In this document: one piece after another, positions 10,328-17,578 of the stretch
Layout of the letters: the number at the start of each line of letters is the position of its first letter
Position numbering within the stretch: the stretch's first letter is position 1
Assembly (NCBI GenBank): GCA_028225715.1
Contig: JAOIXS010000016.1
Span: 1 to 19,883, forward strand
DNA from: Candidatus Pelagibacter sp.
GTDB taxonomy: Bacteria; Pseudomonadota; Alphaproteobacteria; Pelagibacterales; Pelagibacteraceae
Length of the DNA: 19,883 nucleotides
Direction: 5' to 3'
Notes under the pieces: model-generated
Database searches by the model: none
Told to the model about the DNA's origin: nothing
Seen by the model: the letters and a program-made list of their open reading frames with translations, nothing else
Program-made: the position numbers and the translations under genes

Positions 10328-10870
10328 TCAAATTTTTCTTAATTGAGAAGATGAAATATTAACCTTTTTAAAATTAATAAAAGATAATTTATTTTTATTT
10401 ACACCATTAAAGGTCACAGACTTTAGCGATTTAGCTTTATATCCCTGTCGATCAAATACAAGCAGATTGCATTTTTTTATGATGGATTTCCATTTATGCC
10501 ATTTATGAAAATTGATTAGATTATCAGCACCCATAATAAAATAGATTTCAAATTTTTTATCTTTATCTAAATAATTGATGAGGTCGATTGTTTTATTGGA
10601 GAGAACTTTTTCTTCATAAAATTTTACTTTAATAAAATTATTTTTACCAATGAATTTTTTTGCAAATTTTATTCTACTTTTTAGATTTGTTTTATTTGTA
10701 TTTTTAAACGGGTTTTGTTTGGTAATTGCCCATATAATATTTTTTAATTCTAATATTTTTTTAGCCTGTTTAGAGATTTCTAAATGACCTTTGTGGGCGG
10801 GATCAAAAGTTCCTCCTAAGATTCCAATTTTTGTCTTTTTCTGTTTTAAGTTATTTTCTGGTTTTACCAT
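10328..10870 (-). CDS. nadD: Nicotinate-nucleotide adenylyltransferase
   Basis: NadD adenylates nicotinate mononucleotide to deamido-NAD in NAD synthesis. The product has 180 residues, on the short side for the family. The nucleotidyltransferase motif GGTFDPAHKGH is at 19-29, and the substrate-loop stretch MGADNLINFHKWHKW at 113-127. The last residues (ISSSQLRKI, 172-180) are the conserved ISSTxIR motif. The protein stops right after it and lacks the usual short C-terminal helix, which is consistent with streamlining rather than truncation because all motifs are present. The start overlaps the end of proA by 20 bp. Confidence 0.94.
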   Translation of the reverse strand: MVKPENNLKQKKTKIGILGGTFDPAHKGHLEISKQAKKILELKNIIWAITKQNPFKNTNKTNLKSRIKFAKKFIGKNNFIKVKFYEEKVLSNKTIDLINYLDKDKKFEIYFIMGADNLINFHKWHKWKSIIKKCNLLVFDRQGYKAKSLKSVTFNGVNKNKLSFINFKKVNISSSQLRKI

Positions 10871-12101
10871 TACTAATAATTTCGTATTTGTATGAAACGA
10901 GCTGCCCTAATCCAACAGGTCCTCGTGGAGGTAAAGTATTTGTCGAAATGCCAACCTCACCACCAAAACCGAATTCACCACCATCAGCAAATTGAGTAGA
11001 TGTATTATGCATTGCTATTGAACTTTTAACATTTTTTATGAATTTATTTGCAGTTTTTCTATTTTTAGTAATGATAGAGTCAGTGTGCATAGTTCCATAT
11101 TTGTTAATATGGCTAATAGCATCGTCACAATCTTTAACTGTTTTTACAGAAACTGCTGCTGATAAATATTCAGTAGACCAATCTTTTTCTTTTGCTGGAT
11201 AAATTTTTCCTTTGTAATATTTTTTCAAAAAACGATCTCCATAAATTTTGCAGTTATTTTCTTCTAACTTTTTTAAAATTGGGTTACAGAATTTCTTAAC
11301 AATTTTTTCATGTATCAAAATTGTTTCTGTAGCCCCACAAATACTAGTATTTCTTAGTTTGGCATTATAGGTAACGTTTGTAGCCATCTTTAGATTGGCA
11401 TCCTTATCAATAAAAGTATGACAAAGACCTTCCAGGTGACCGATAATAGGGACGTTAGAAAATTGTTGAACTCTTTTTACTAAATTTTTTCCACCACGAG
11501 GTATTATTACATCAATACAATCTTTCATTTTTGAAAGCATAAAGTCGACCATTTTTCTGTCTTTAGAGTCTATAAATTGAATAAAGTTTTCATTCACTCT
11601 ATTTTCCTTAAGCGACTTTCGAAATAGTTTTGCTAAAATTTTATTAGTATTTATAGCCTCAGAGCCACCCTTTAAAATTACAGCATTTCCAGATTTGAAG
11701 CATAAACTTGCAACATCAGATGTAACATTGGGCCTACTTTCGTAAACAACACCTATAACACCAATAGGTATAGACACTCTACTAATTGTTAAACCATTTG
11801 GTCTGCTCCATTTTTCTAAAGTAGTATCAACTGGATCTTTTAATTTAGCAATTTTATCTATAGAATTTTTTATGCCTATTAATTTTTTTTCATCAATAGT
11901 TAATCTTTCTATCAGATTGCTTTTTAGGCCTTTGTTTAGAGCAAATTGAATATCTTTTTGATTAGCTTTAAATATAGATTTTTTTTCTTTGCCTAATAAG
12001 AAAGCATATTTTTTTAAAACTTTATTTTTAGTTTTTGAGTTAACTTTATCAAGTGATGCCTTTTTTGCATTTTGACCTATTAATCTCATATATCTACTCA
12101 T
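10851..12101 (-). CDS. proA: Glutamate-5-semialdehyde dehydrogenase (gamma-glutamyl phosphate reductase)
   Basis: This enzyme reduces gamma-glutamyl phosphate with NADPH, the second step of proline synthesis. The product has 416 residues, normal length. The aldehyde dehydrogenase fold shows IGVVYESRPNVTSD (116-129) and VILKGGSEAI (141-150). The catalytic cysteine is C255 in LRNTSICGATETIL. The C-terminal FGFGGEVGISTN and PPRGPVGLGQL stretches are typical of ProA. It follows proB after one base, so both proline enzymes are made together. It overlaps nadD at its 3' end. Confidence 0.97.
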   Translation of the reverse strand: MSRYMRLIGQNAKKASLDKVNSKTKNKVLKKYAFLLGKEKKSIFKANQKDIQFALNKGLKSNLIERLTIDEKKLIGIKNSIDKIAKLKDPVDTTLEKWSRPNGLTISRVSIPIGVIGVVYESRPNVTSDVASLCFKSGNAVILKGGSEAINTNKILAKLFRKSLKENRVNENFIQFIDSKDRKMVDFMLSKMKDCIDVIIPRGGKNLVKRVQQFSNVPIIGHLEGLCHTFIDKDANLKMATNVTYNAKLRNTSICGATETILIHEKIVKKFCNPILKKLEENNCKIYGDRFLKKYYKGKIYPAKEKDWSTEYLSAAVSVKTVKDCDDAISHINKYGTMHTDSIITKNRKTANKFIKNVKSSIAMHNTSTQFADGGEFGFGGEVGISTNTLPPRGPVGLGQLVSYKYEIISNGKTRK

Positions 12102-12102
12102 T

Positions 12103-13209
12103 TTATACCTCTACTATATCATCTTTATGAATTACTTCTGATTTAGAAATATATCCTAGTAATTTTTCTATCTCTTTTGAGTGGTGACCCATAATTTTTT
12201 CTATTTCATTAGATGAAAAGGAGCTAAGTCCTCTTGCGCATTCGTAATTATTTTTATCTAAAACTTTAATATGATCTCCTTTGCTAAATCGTCCAGATAC
12301 TTTTTTTATTCCTGCTGCTAGTAAACTTTTACCATTTGAAAGTGCTTGTTTCGCACCTTCATCAATAACCAGCGCACCTTTAGGTGAAACAGAGCTGATA
12401 ATCCATTTTTTTCTAGCATCTAATTTTGAAACCTTAGGTAAAAACCATGTACAATTATTCTCTTCAGTTATTTTTTTAATAGGTCGGTTTATCAAGCCAT
12501 TTGCTATCACCATCTGGCATCCTGATAATTGACAGATTTTAGCAGCATCTACTTTAGTTTTCATACCACCAGTGCCATGTTCACTAATACTTTTGGTGGC
12601 TATTTTTTCTATATCTTTATCTATATTTTTTATTTCTTTTATTAATTTTGCATTTTTATATATTTTTGGATTGTGTGTGTAAAGACCATCTACATCAGAA
12701 AGTAATATAAGCGAGTCTGCACCTGATATCTGTGCAACACGCGATGCTAATCTGTCATTATCACCATACTTAATTTCTGAAGTAGCAATAGTGTCATTTT
12801 CATTTACTATTGGTACAAAGCCTAGTTTAAATAAATTATCAAAAGTTCTTTTTGCATTAAGGGCTCTTCTTCTTTGCTCTGTATCTTCTAGAGTGAGAAG
12901 AATTTGGGAAATATTAATTTTTAATTTAACAAATTTTTCTGAAAATAAATTCATTAGTTCAATTTGCCCAATAGATGCAACAGCCTGACTTTTATCAATC
13001 TTAAGGTTTTTTTTGCTAATATTTAGTTTTTTGCAACCCATCGCTATTGCTCCAGAGCTTACAATAATAACTTTTTTATTCTGTTTTATTAATTCCTGAA
13101 TATCTTTAGCAAATTCAGTGAGCCATTTTTTTCTTACTTTTTTTTTGTCATCTATTAATAAAGATGAACCAATCTTAATAACAATTATTTTAGAATCTTT
13201 AAGATACAT
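12103..13209 (-). CDS. proB: Glutamate 5-kinase with PUA domain
   Basis: ProB phosphorylates glutamate, the committed step of proline synthesis, and is normally feedback-inhibited by proline. The product has 368 residues, as in E. coli-type two-domain enzymes. The amino acid kinase domain (1-260) shows KIGSSL (12-17), VSSGAIAMG (50-58), FVPIVNENDT (131-140), GDNDRLA (149-155) and GTGGMKTK (212-219). A C-terminal PUA domain covers about 277-355. It overlaps obgE by 11 bp upstream and precedes proA by one base. Confidence 0.97.
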   Translation of the reverse strand: MYLKDSKIIVIKIGSSLLIDDKKKVRKKWLTEFAKDIQELIKQNKKVIIVSSGAIAMGCKKLNISKKNLKIDKSQAVASIGQIELMNLFSEKFVKLKINISQILLTLEDTEQRRRALNAKRTFDNLFKLGFVPIVNENDTIATSEIKYGDNDRLASRVAQISGADSLILLSDVDGLYTHNPKIYKNAKLIKEIKNIDKDIEKIATKSISEHGTGGMKTKVDAAKICQLSGCQMVIANGLINRPIKKITEENNCTWFLPKVSKLDARKKWIISSVSPKGALVIDEGAKQALSNGKSLLAAGIKKVSGRFSKGDHIKVLDKNNYECARGLSSFSSNEIEKIMGHHSKEIEKLLGYISKSEVIHKDDIVEV

Positions 13210-14182
13210 AGGATAGTAATTTAGCTTTAATTTTAGATATTGACCCTTTGTCTAATGTTGAGAGCGTAACCACCTCAGCATCTTTATTTTTAGAAAAATT
13301 GTTTAAAATTTCTTTCACTTCTTCTTCCTCTAATAAGTCTGTCTTATTTAATACAATTATTTCTTTTTTTTCTAGTAAATCTTTACTGTAACTCCCCAAC
13401 TCATTTCGGACTTGTTTATAGGTATTTTCAAGGTCTTCATCAGTAATATCTATTAAATGCATTAAAGTTTTACATCTTTCTATGTGTTTTAAAAATTGAA
13501 TACCAAGACCTACACCTTCATGTGCACCTTCAACCAATCCGGGTATATCAGCTAGAGTTATTTCCTTATCATCATAACTTGCAACACCAAGGTTTGGATT
13601 TAGTGTTGTAAATTTATAGTTAGCAATTTTAGGCATCGCATTTGTAATGGAAGCTAGTAAGCTTGATTTACCTGCGTTAGGTAATCCAACAATACCAACA
13701 TCAGCAATAGTTTTTAACTGAAGCCAGATTACATACTCTTCACCAGGCGCACCTTTAGTAAATTTTTTTGGAGCTCTATTAGTAGAACTTTTAAATCTAG
13801 TGTTTCCAAGACCACCTTTACCACCATTAGCTACAATAAATTCTTCACCTTCTTTTTTAAAATCATAAATTAAGGTTTTATTATCTTCTTCAAAAACTTG
13901 TGTACCTATTGGAACTTTTAAAAATAAATCTTCTCCACTGTGACCTGTACGATTTTGTCCTGAACCATTTATTCCTCTTCCTGCTTTATGGTGTTGTTGA
14001 AATCTATAATCGATAAGAGTATTTAAGTTTCTTTCTGACCTAAGATATATGGTGCCACCTTTACCTCCATCGCCACCATCAGGTCCTCCGTACTCAATAA
14101 ATTTTTCTCTACGAAAGCTAGGAGACCCATGTCCTCCATTACCTGCTTTTACATAAATTTTAACTTGATCTAGAAACTTCAT
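13199..14182 (-). CDS. obgE: GTPase Obg (CgtA), 50S ribosome assembly
   Basis: Obg is an essential GTPase that works in late 50S assembly and in stress and cell-cycle signalling. The product has 327 residues. The glycine-rich Obg fold covers about 1-157 (with GGPDGGDGGKGG at 32-43). The G domain follows, with G1 GLPNAGKS (166-173), G3 DIPGL (212-216) and G4 NKTD (279-282). It ends shortly after the G domain and has no C-terminal OCT extension, as in many small Obg proteins. It follows rpmA in the conserved L21-L27-Obg order. A short inverted repeat stands directly before its start. Confidence 0.97.
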   Translation of the reverse strand: MKFLDQVKIYVKAGNGGHGSPSFRREKFIEYGGPDGGDGGKGGTIYLRSERNLNTLIDYRFQQHHKAGRGINGSGQNRTGHSGEDLFLKVPIGTQVFEEDNKTLIYDFKKEGEEFIVANGGKGGLGNTRFKSSTNRAPKKFTKGAPGEEYVIWLQLKTIADVGIVGLPNAGKSSLLASITNAMPKIANYKFTTLNPNLGVASYDDKEITLADIPGLVEGAHEGVGLGIQFLKHIERCKTLMHLIDITDEDLENTYKQVRNELGSYSKDLLEKKEIIVLNKTDLLEEEEVKEILNNFSKNKDAEVVTLSTLDKGSISKIKAKLLSYVS

Positions 14183-14184
14183 AA

Positions 14185-14209
14185 TACAACTCTTAGTTTT
14201 TTAGTTGTA
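14185..14209 (-). repeat. Inverted repeat between rpmA and obgE
   Basis: TACAACT (14185-14191) and AGTTGTA (14203-14209) are perfect 7-bp inverted arms around an 11-nt AT-rich loop. The structure ends two bases before the obgE start codon. In the mRNA it would form a weak hairpin that may affect obgE translation or mark a processing point. No T-run follows it, so it is not an intrinsic terminator. Confidence 0.45.
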
Positions 14210-14212
14210 CTA

Positions 14213-14467
14213 CTAATTGGGCTTTACTGAAACGAATGTTCTATCTGATTTACCCTTTTTAAAAACAACTTTTCCCTCAACAACAGAAAAAATTGAATGA
14301 TCTTTACCCATACCCACGTTCTCACCAGGGAAAATTTTTGTGCCTCTTTGTCTTACAATTATATTTCCAGGAATTACTACTTCACCACCATACTTTTTAA
14401 CGCCAAGTCTACGACCAGCACTATCTCGTCCGTTTCTCGATGATCCACCTGCTTTTTTTGTTGCCAT
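14213..14467 (-). CDS. rpmA: 50S ribosomal protein L27
   Basis: L27 lies near the peptidyl transferase centre of the 50S subunit. The product has 84 residues, the usual length. The flexible N-terminal tail [16 protein letters not shown] is followed by [13 protein letters not shown] and [18 protein letters not shown]. There is no cleavable N-terminal extension of the Firmicutes type. It lies 12 nt after rplU. Confidence 0.98.
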   Translation of the reverse strand: MATKKAGGSSRNGRDSAGRRLGVKKYGGEVVIPGNIIVRQRGTKIFPGENVGMGKDHSIFSVVEGKVVFKKGKSDRTFVSVKPN

Positions 14468-14479
14468 AATTTACCTAAT

Positions 14480-14884
14480 TTATTTGCTTGCTACTTCAGC
14501 CTCAACTTTTTCAATTTTTTTAGTTGGTTTTACCATTTTCTCTGCTTCTGATAAAACTTTACCATCTTTTGAAAAAATTTTGCTAATTCTAATTAATGAA
14601 TACTGTTGTCTGTGACCATTTTTTCTTCTTGAGTTTTGTCTTCTTCTTTTTTTAAATATTAAAACAGTTCTATTTTTACCATTTTCTACAAGGTCAGCTT
14701 CAACTTTTGCACCTTCAACTACTGGAGAGCCAACTTCAATAGTTTTATCATCTCCATAAGCTAGGATTTCTTTAAATTCAATTTTAGTTTCAGGTTTAGA
14801 ATCCTCTAATCTTTCAATTTTAAGGATTTCACCAGCTTTAACTTTGTACTGTTTTCCACCTGTTTGTATTATTGCGTATGACAT
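14480..14884 (-). CDS. rplU: 50S ribosomal protein L21 with C-terminal tail
   Basis: L21 binds 23S rRNA. The core (about 1-103) shows the start MSYAIIQTGGKQYKV, the VGSPVVEGAKV turn (51-61) and the basic KKRRRQNSRRKNGHRQQ stretch (78-94). E. coli L21 stops at about 103 residues. This one carries a further 30 or so, rich in Lys and Glu (104-134, ending VASK), a kind of tail common in alphaproteobacterial L21. It is the first gene of the nine-gene minus-strand run and has a good promoter just upstream. Confidence 0.97.
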   Translation of the reverse strand: MSYAIIQTGGKQYKVKAGEILKIERLEDSKPETKIEFKEILAYGDDKTIEVGSPVVEGAKVEADLVENGKNRTVLIFKKRRRQNSRRKNGHRQQYSLIRISKIFSKDGKVLSEAEKMVKPTKKIEKVEAEVASK

Positions 14885-14910
14885 TGTTTAATCTGTTTTT
14901 TATAATCAGC

Positions 14911-14938
14911 AATATAGTCGGGGACCTATTATAGTCAA
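14911..14938 (-). promoter_or_regulatory. Sigma70-type promoter of the rplU cluster
   Basis: Read on the minus strand, TTGACT (14933-14938) and TATATT (14911-14916) are separated by 16 nt, close to consensus, with a predicted start around 14904 and a leader of about 20 nt. The heptamer GACTATA occurs twice, once overlapping each box, 17 bases apart. The promoter begins just 12 bases after the end of gloB, so it can drive all nine genes from rplU to rppH. Confidence 0.75.
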
Positions 14939-14949
14939 GCGCGAATAAG

Positions 14950-15669
14950 CTAAAAATTGTCCTTTAAATCTCTCAATTTTGAAAAGTTTTCCTCTGTACT
15001 GGATCTAAGAAAAATATTGCACTCCAATTCCTCTTTAATCGTAGATGGAATAGTAGGTAGGTTTTTTTTTAATTTTTCATCTATTTGCTTAATCTTAATT
15101 TTTAGCTTTTCATTGTTTCCGTCATGAGTAATACAAAATTTAGAGTTTTGTTTGGTATATTCATGTCCACAATAGATCCTCGTTTTTTCTGGCAGAGCTT
15201 TTATTTTCATTAATGAATTATACATCTGTGAGTATGTTCCCTCAAAAATCTTACCACAACCAAGTGAAAAGAGAGTGTCTCCTGTAAAAATAGACTCTTC
15301 ATTGTAAAAATAAAAACATATATGGCCCAGAGTATGACCAGGTATATGAAATATTTTAGCTTGGAAATTTTCTTCGTGCCAAATGTCCTGATCACCGACA
15401 AGTATATCTATTTCTGGAATTCTATCTTTGTCTCCTTTATATCCAATAACACTAGCTCTATATTTTTCTTTTAATTCTTTATTGCCTCCCACATGATCAT
15501 AATGATGATGTGTATTTAATATATATTTTAAATGTATATTTTTCTCTTCCAAATATTTGATAACAGGTTTTGCTTCACTTGGATCTATCACACATGCAAT
15601 ATTTTTAGCTTTATCAATAATTAGATAAGAATAATTATCTTGTAGACAGGGTATTATTTGAATTTCCAT
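14950..15669 (-). CDS. gloB: Hydroxyacylglutathione hydrolase (glyoxalase II)
   Basis: Glyoxalase II hydrolyses S-D-lactoylglutathione to lactate and glutathione, the last step of methylglyoxal detoxification. The product has 239 residues. It is a metallo-beta-lactamase fold protein with the metal motif THHHYDH (53-59), H112 in GHTLGH, D131 in GDTLF and H169 in GHEYT. The C-terminal glutathione-binding part shows PSTIKEE and NIFLR (208-222), which favours true glyoxalase II over other hydrolases of the superfamily. It abuts metW. The stretch encoding residues 156-169 (KALP to CGH) is copied into hisC 3 kb away. Since this stretch is family-typical here, gloB is the donor. Confidence 0.94.
   Translation of the reverse strand: MEIQIIPCLQDNYSYLIIDKAKNIACVIDPSEAKPVIKYLEEKNIHLKYILNTHHHYDHVGGNKELKEKYRASVIGYKGDKDRIPEIDILVGDQDIWHEENFQAKIFHIPGHTLGHICFYFYNEESIFTGDTLFSLGCGKIFEGTYSQMYNSLMKIKALPEKTRIYCGHEYTKQNSKFCITHDGNNEKLKIKIKQIDEKLKKNLPTIPSTIKEELECNIFLRSSTEENFSKLRDLKDNF
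15163..15202 (-). repeat. 40-bp repeat, donor copy inside gloB
   Basis: This 40-bp stretch, read on the minus strand, is identical to 18160-18199 on the plus strand inside hisC. It lies in the normal coding sequence for the GloB segment that runs into the metal-binding GHEYT motif, so this copy is the original. The two copies form an inverted pair about 3 kb apart. Confidence 0.9.
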
Positions 15670-16266
15670 TTAACTCTTAATTAAAAAAATACCCAGTTCT
15701 GCTGATAAATTTTTAGTATTTAGATTAAGTTTATTAATAGAAGATATTTTTTCATTATGCATAGCTAATGATTTATCTAATTTAATTTTTCTATTTTCAC
15801 AAAAATTATAAAAATCTTTTATGGTACACATATGAAGATTAGGAGTATTATACCACTCATCAGGTAGATTTTTTGTAATTGGCATTGTTCCTTTAATTAA
15901 TAGGTGAAGTCTAACCTTCCAAAAACCAAAATTAGGTATTGTAACAATAGCTTTTTTGCCAACTCTCAATAGCTCTTTGATAACTATTTCAGGATTTAAA
16001 AATGCTTGTAATGTTTGACTTAAAATAACAAAATCAAAGGAACTGTCAGGAAATTGTAATAGATCTTTTTCTGCATCCCCTTCAATAACTGTTAGTCCTT
16101 TTGATAAACATTTTTGAACATTGTCTTTTGAGATCTCTATTCCTCTTATGTCTATTTTTTTATTATACTTAAGATATTCCATTAATATGCCATCTCCACA
16201 TCCCACATCTAAAACTCTAGTATTTTTTTCAATTAGATCAGAGATTATTTTGAATTCTTGTTTCAT
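15670..16266 (-). CDS. metW: MetW-family methyltransferase-like protein
   Basis: MetW is found next to metX in many proteobacteria and is needed for, or supports, the homoserine acyltransferase; its own methyl acceptor is not established. The product has 198 residues. The SAM-binding motif I VLDVGCGDG is at 18-26. The MetW-specific region PNFGFWKVRLHLL (111-123), then DEWYNTPNLHMCTIKDF (136-152), is intact. It lies two bases after metX and abuts gloB. It shares the SAM-II-controlled transcript with metX, which fits a role in methionine synthesis. Confidence 0.94.
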   Translation of the reverse strand: MKQEFKIISDLIEKNTRVLDVGCGDGILMEYLKYNKKIDIRGIEISKDNVQKCLSKGLTVIEGDAEKDLLQFPDSSFDFVILSQTLQAFLNPEIVIKELLRVGKKAIVTIPNFGFWKVRLHLLIKGTMPITKNLPDEWYNTPNLHMCTIKDFYNFCENRKIKLDKSLAMHNEKISSINKLNLNTKNLSAELGIFLIKS

Positions 16267-16268
16267 GT

Positions 16269-17387
16269 TTAATTTTTAGAATAAGCTGTTTTAATATAAT
16301 CACCTAGAGTATTTAAAAATTTAGGAACTTTTAAAAGGAATGAATCGTGCCCTTTGTCAGATTCAATTTCAACAAATCCGACATCAGCACCTATGGCATT
16401 TAAGGCTATAACAATCTCTTTGTTTTCTGATGTAGGATAAAGCCAATCAGAAGTAAAAGATATAATAAGAAACTTAGTTTTAGTTTTTTCGAATGCTTTA
16501 GATAAATTACCGCGATGTTCTTTGATTAGATCAAAATAGTCCATGGCTCTAGTTATATATAGGTAGCTATTGGCATCAAATCTATCAACAAATACAGATC
16601 CTTGATATCTTAAATAACTTTCTATTTGAAAGTCAGCATCAAAACCAAATTTCAGATCATCTCTTTCTTGCAACTTCCTTCCAAATTTTTCCTGAAGACC
16701 GTTTTTAGATAAATAAGTTATATGTGCAGCCATTCTTGCAACAGACAATCCTTTATTAGGATTTTTATTTTGATTGGAATAATCACCATTTTCCCAATTA
16801 GCATCAGCCATAATTGATTGTCTACCAAGTTCATTAAAGGCAATGTTCTGTGCTGAATGACTAGCTGTACAAGCTATTGGAATAGCAACTTTTGCTTTAT
16901 CAGGGAAATTATTAACGAACTGAAGTGTCTGCATACCGCCCATTGATCCACCTATAACAGCAAATAATTTATCAATATTAAAAAAATTTAAGAGATTAAA
17001 TTGTGCATTAACCATATCATTAATAGTAATGACTGGAAAAGTGGTACCATATTTTTTATTGGTATCAGGGTTAGTATCACTTGGACCAAATGAACCCATG
17101 CACCCTCCAATAACATTGGCACAAATTACAAAGTATTTATCAGTATCAATAGCTTTACCAGACCCAACAGCATAGGACCACCAACCTTCTTTTTTAGTAA
17201 TTGGATTTATTCCAGATACAAATTGATCACCAGTTAAAGCATGAAAAATAAGAATAGCATTATCTTTCTTCTCATTTAGAGAGCCATAAGTCTCATAAGC
17301 AATAGAATAATTATTGATAGTTCGACCACAATCTAATTTTAATGGTTTATCAATTATAATATTTTTTATATTCACATTTATATTCAT
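16269..17387 (-). CDS. metX: Homoserine O-acyltransferase (MetX)
   Basis: MetX activates homoserine for direct sulfhydrylation in methionine synthesis. The product has 372 residues and an alpha/beta hydrolase fold. The nucleophile elbow GGSMGG places S148, and the other triad members are D314 (FTSDWLYP) and H347 (DKGHDSFLL). The oxyanion region HALTGD (49-54) and GGCMGSFGP (94-102) are present. Members of this family use acetyl-CoA or succinyl-CoA; the sequence read by eye does not settle which. Expression is very probably controlled by the SAM-II riboswitch in its leader. No strong Shine-Dalgarno sequence precedes the ATG. Confidence 0.95.
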   Translation of the reverse strand: MNINVNIKNIIIDKPLKLDCGRTINNYSIAYETYGSLNEKKDNAILIFHALTGDQFVSGINPITKKEGWWSYAVGSGKAIDTDKYFVICANVIGGCMGSFGPSDTNPDTNKKYGTTFPVITINDMVNAQFNLLNFFNIDKLFAVIGGSMGGMQTLQFVNNFPDKAKVAIPIACTASHSAQNIAFNELGRQSIMADANWENGDYSNQNKNPNKGLSVARMAAHITYLSKNGLQEKFGRKLQERDDLKFGFDADFQIESYLRYQGSVFVDRFDANSYLYITRAMDYFDLIKEHRGNLSKAFEKTKTKFLIISFTSDWLYPTSENKEIVIALNAIGADVGFVEIESDKGHDSFLLKVPKFLNTLGDYIKTAYSKN

Positions 17388-17416
17388 AAGTATTAGCCAA
17401 ATTTGAATTGTGAGAC

Positions 17417-17437
17417 AAAAAAAACTTATTTAGCGGT
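17417..17437 (-). terminator. U8 tract directly after the SAM-II aptamer
   Basis: On the minus strand the 3' strand of the riboswitch pseudoknot (within 17425-17436) is followed immediately by eight T residues (17417-17424). The tract ends 29 nt before the metX start. A stable, SAM-bound pseudoknot in front of a U-run could act as an intrinsic terminator. No separate terminator stem is seen, so this is an inference from layout. Confidence 0.4.
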
Positions 17438-17474
17438 TTTTTTAAGCGCTCGCAATTCAGTTAAATCAGCGCAT
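17425..17474 (-). ncRNA. SAM-II riboswitch controlling metX-metW-gloB
   Basis: On the minus strand the leader carries the conserved parts of the SAM-II (metA motif) aptamer. The P1 stem pairs GCGCT (17468-17472) with AGCGC (17446-17450). Between them lies the conserved loop starting GATTTAAC, with a TTGCG segment. After a linker comes CCGCTAAAT (17428-17436), whose CGC and AA can pair back with TTGCG to form the H-type pseudoknot. This matches the known marine SAM-II sequence pattern (GCGCTGATTTAAC ... GCTAAA) from metX leaders. High SAM should shut off metX expression. The aptamer starts close to the predicted transcription start. Confidence 0.9.
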
Positions 17475-17478
17475 ATTT

Positions 17479-17507
17479 TTTGTACTAGATAGCATTTCTT
17501 ATGTCAA
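17479..17507 (-). promoter_or_regulatory. Promoter of the metX operon
   Basis: On the minus strand a perfect -35 box TTGACA (17502-17507) is followed after exactly 17 nt by TACAAA (17479-17484), a four-of-six match to the -10 box. The predicted start near 17472 coincides with the first bases of the riboswitch, which supports the assignment. The plus-strand hisC promoter must lie in the same 191-nt divergent gap, but only a weak -10-like TAATAT (17543-17548) is visible. Confidence 0.7.
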
Positions 17508-17578
17508 TTTTTTTAAAAAATGATTTATTCTATATGAAAGGATAATATTTTATTTATAAAGTAAATTAAAATAATAAA

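Noticed and set aside
10310..10331. TTG at 10331 as the start of rsfS
   Set aside because: It would add seven residues with no ribosome binding site at proper distance; the ATG at 10310 fits the family length. It is not fully excluded because of the four-base overlap with nadD.
14340..14615. Plus-strand open frame over rpmA and rplU
   Set aside because: It runs antisense to two certain ribosomal protein genes and has no independent support.
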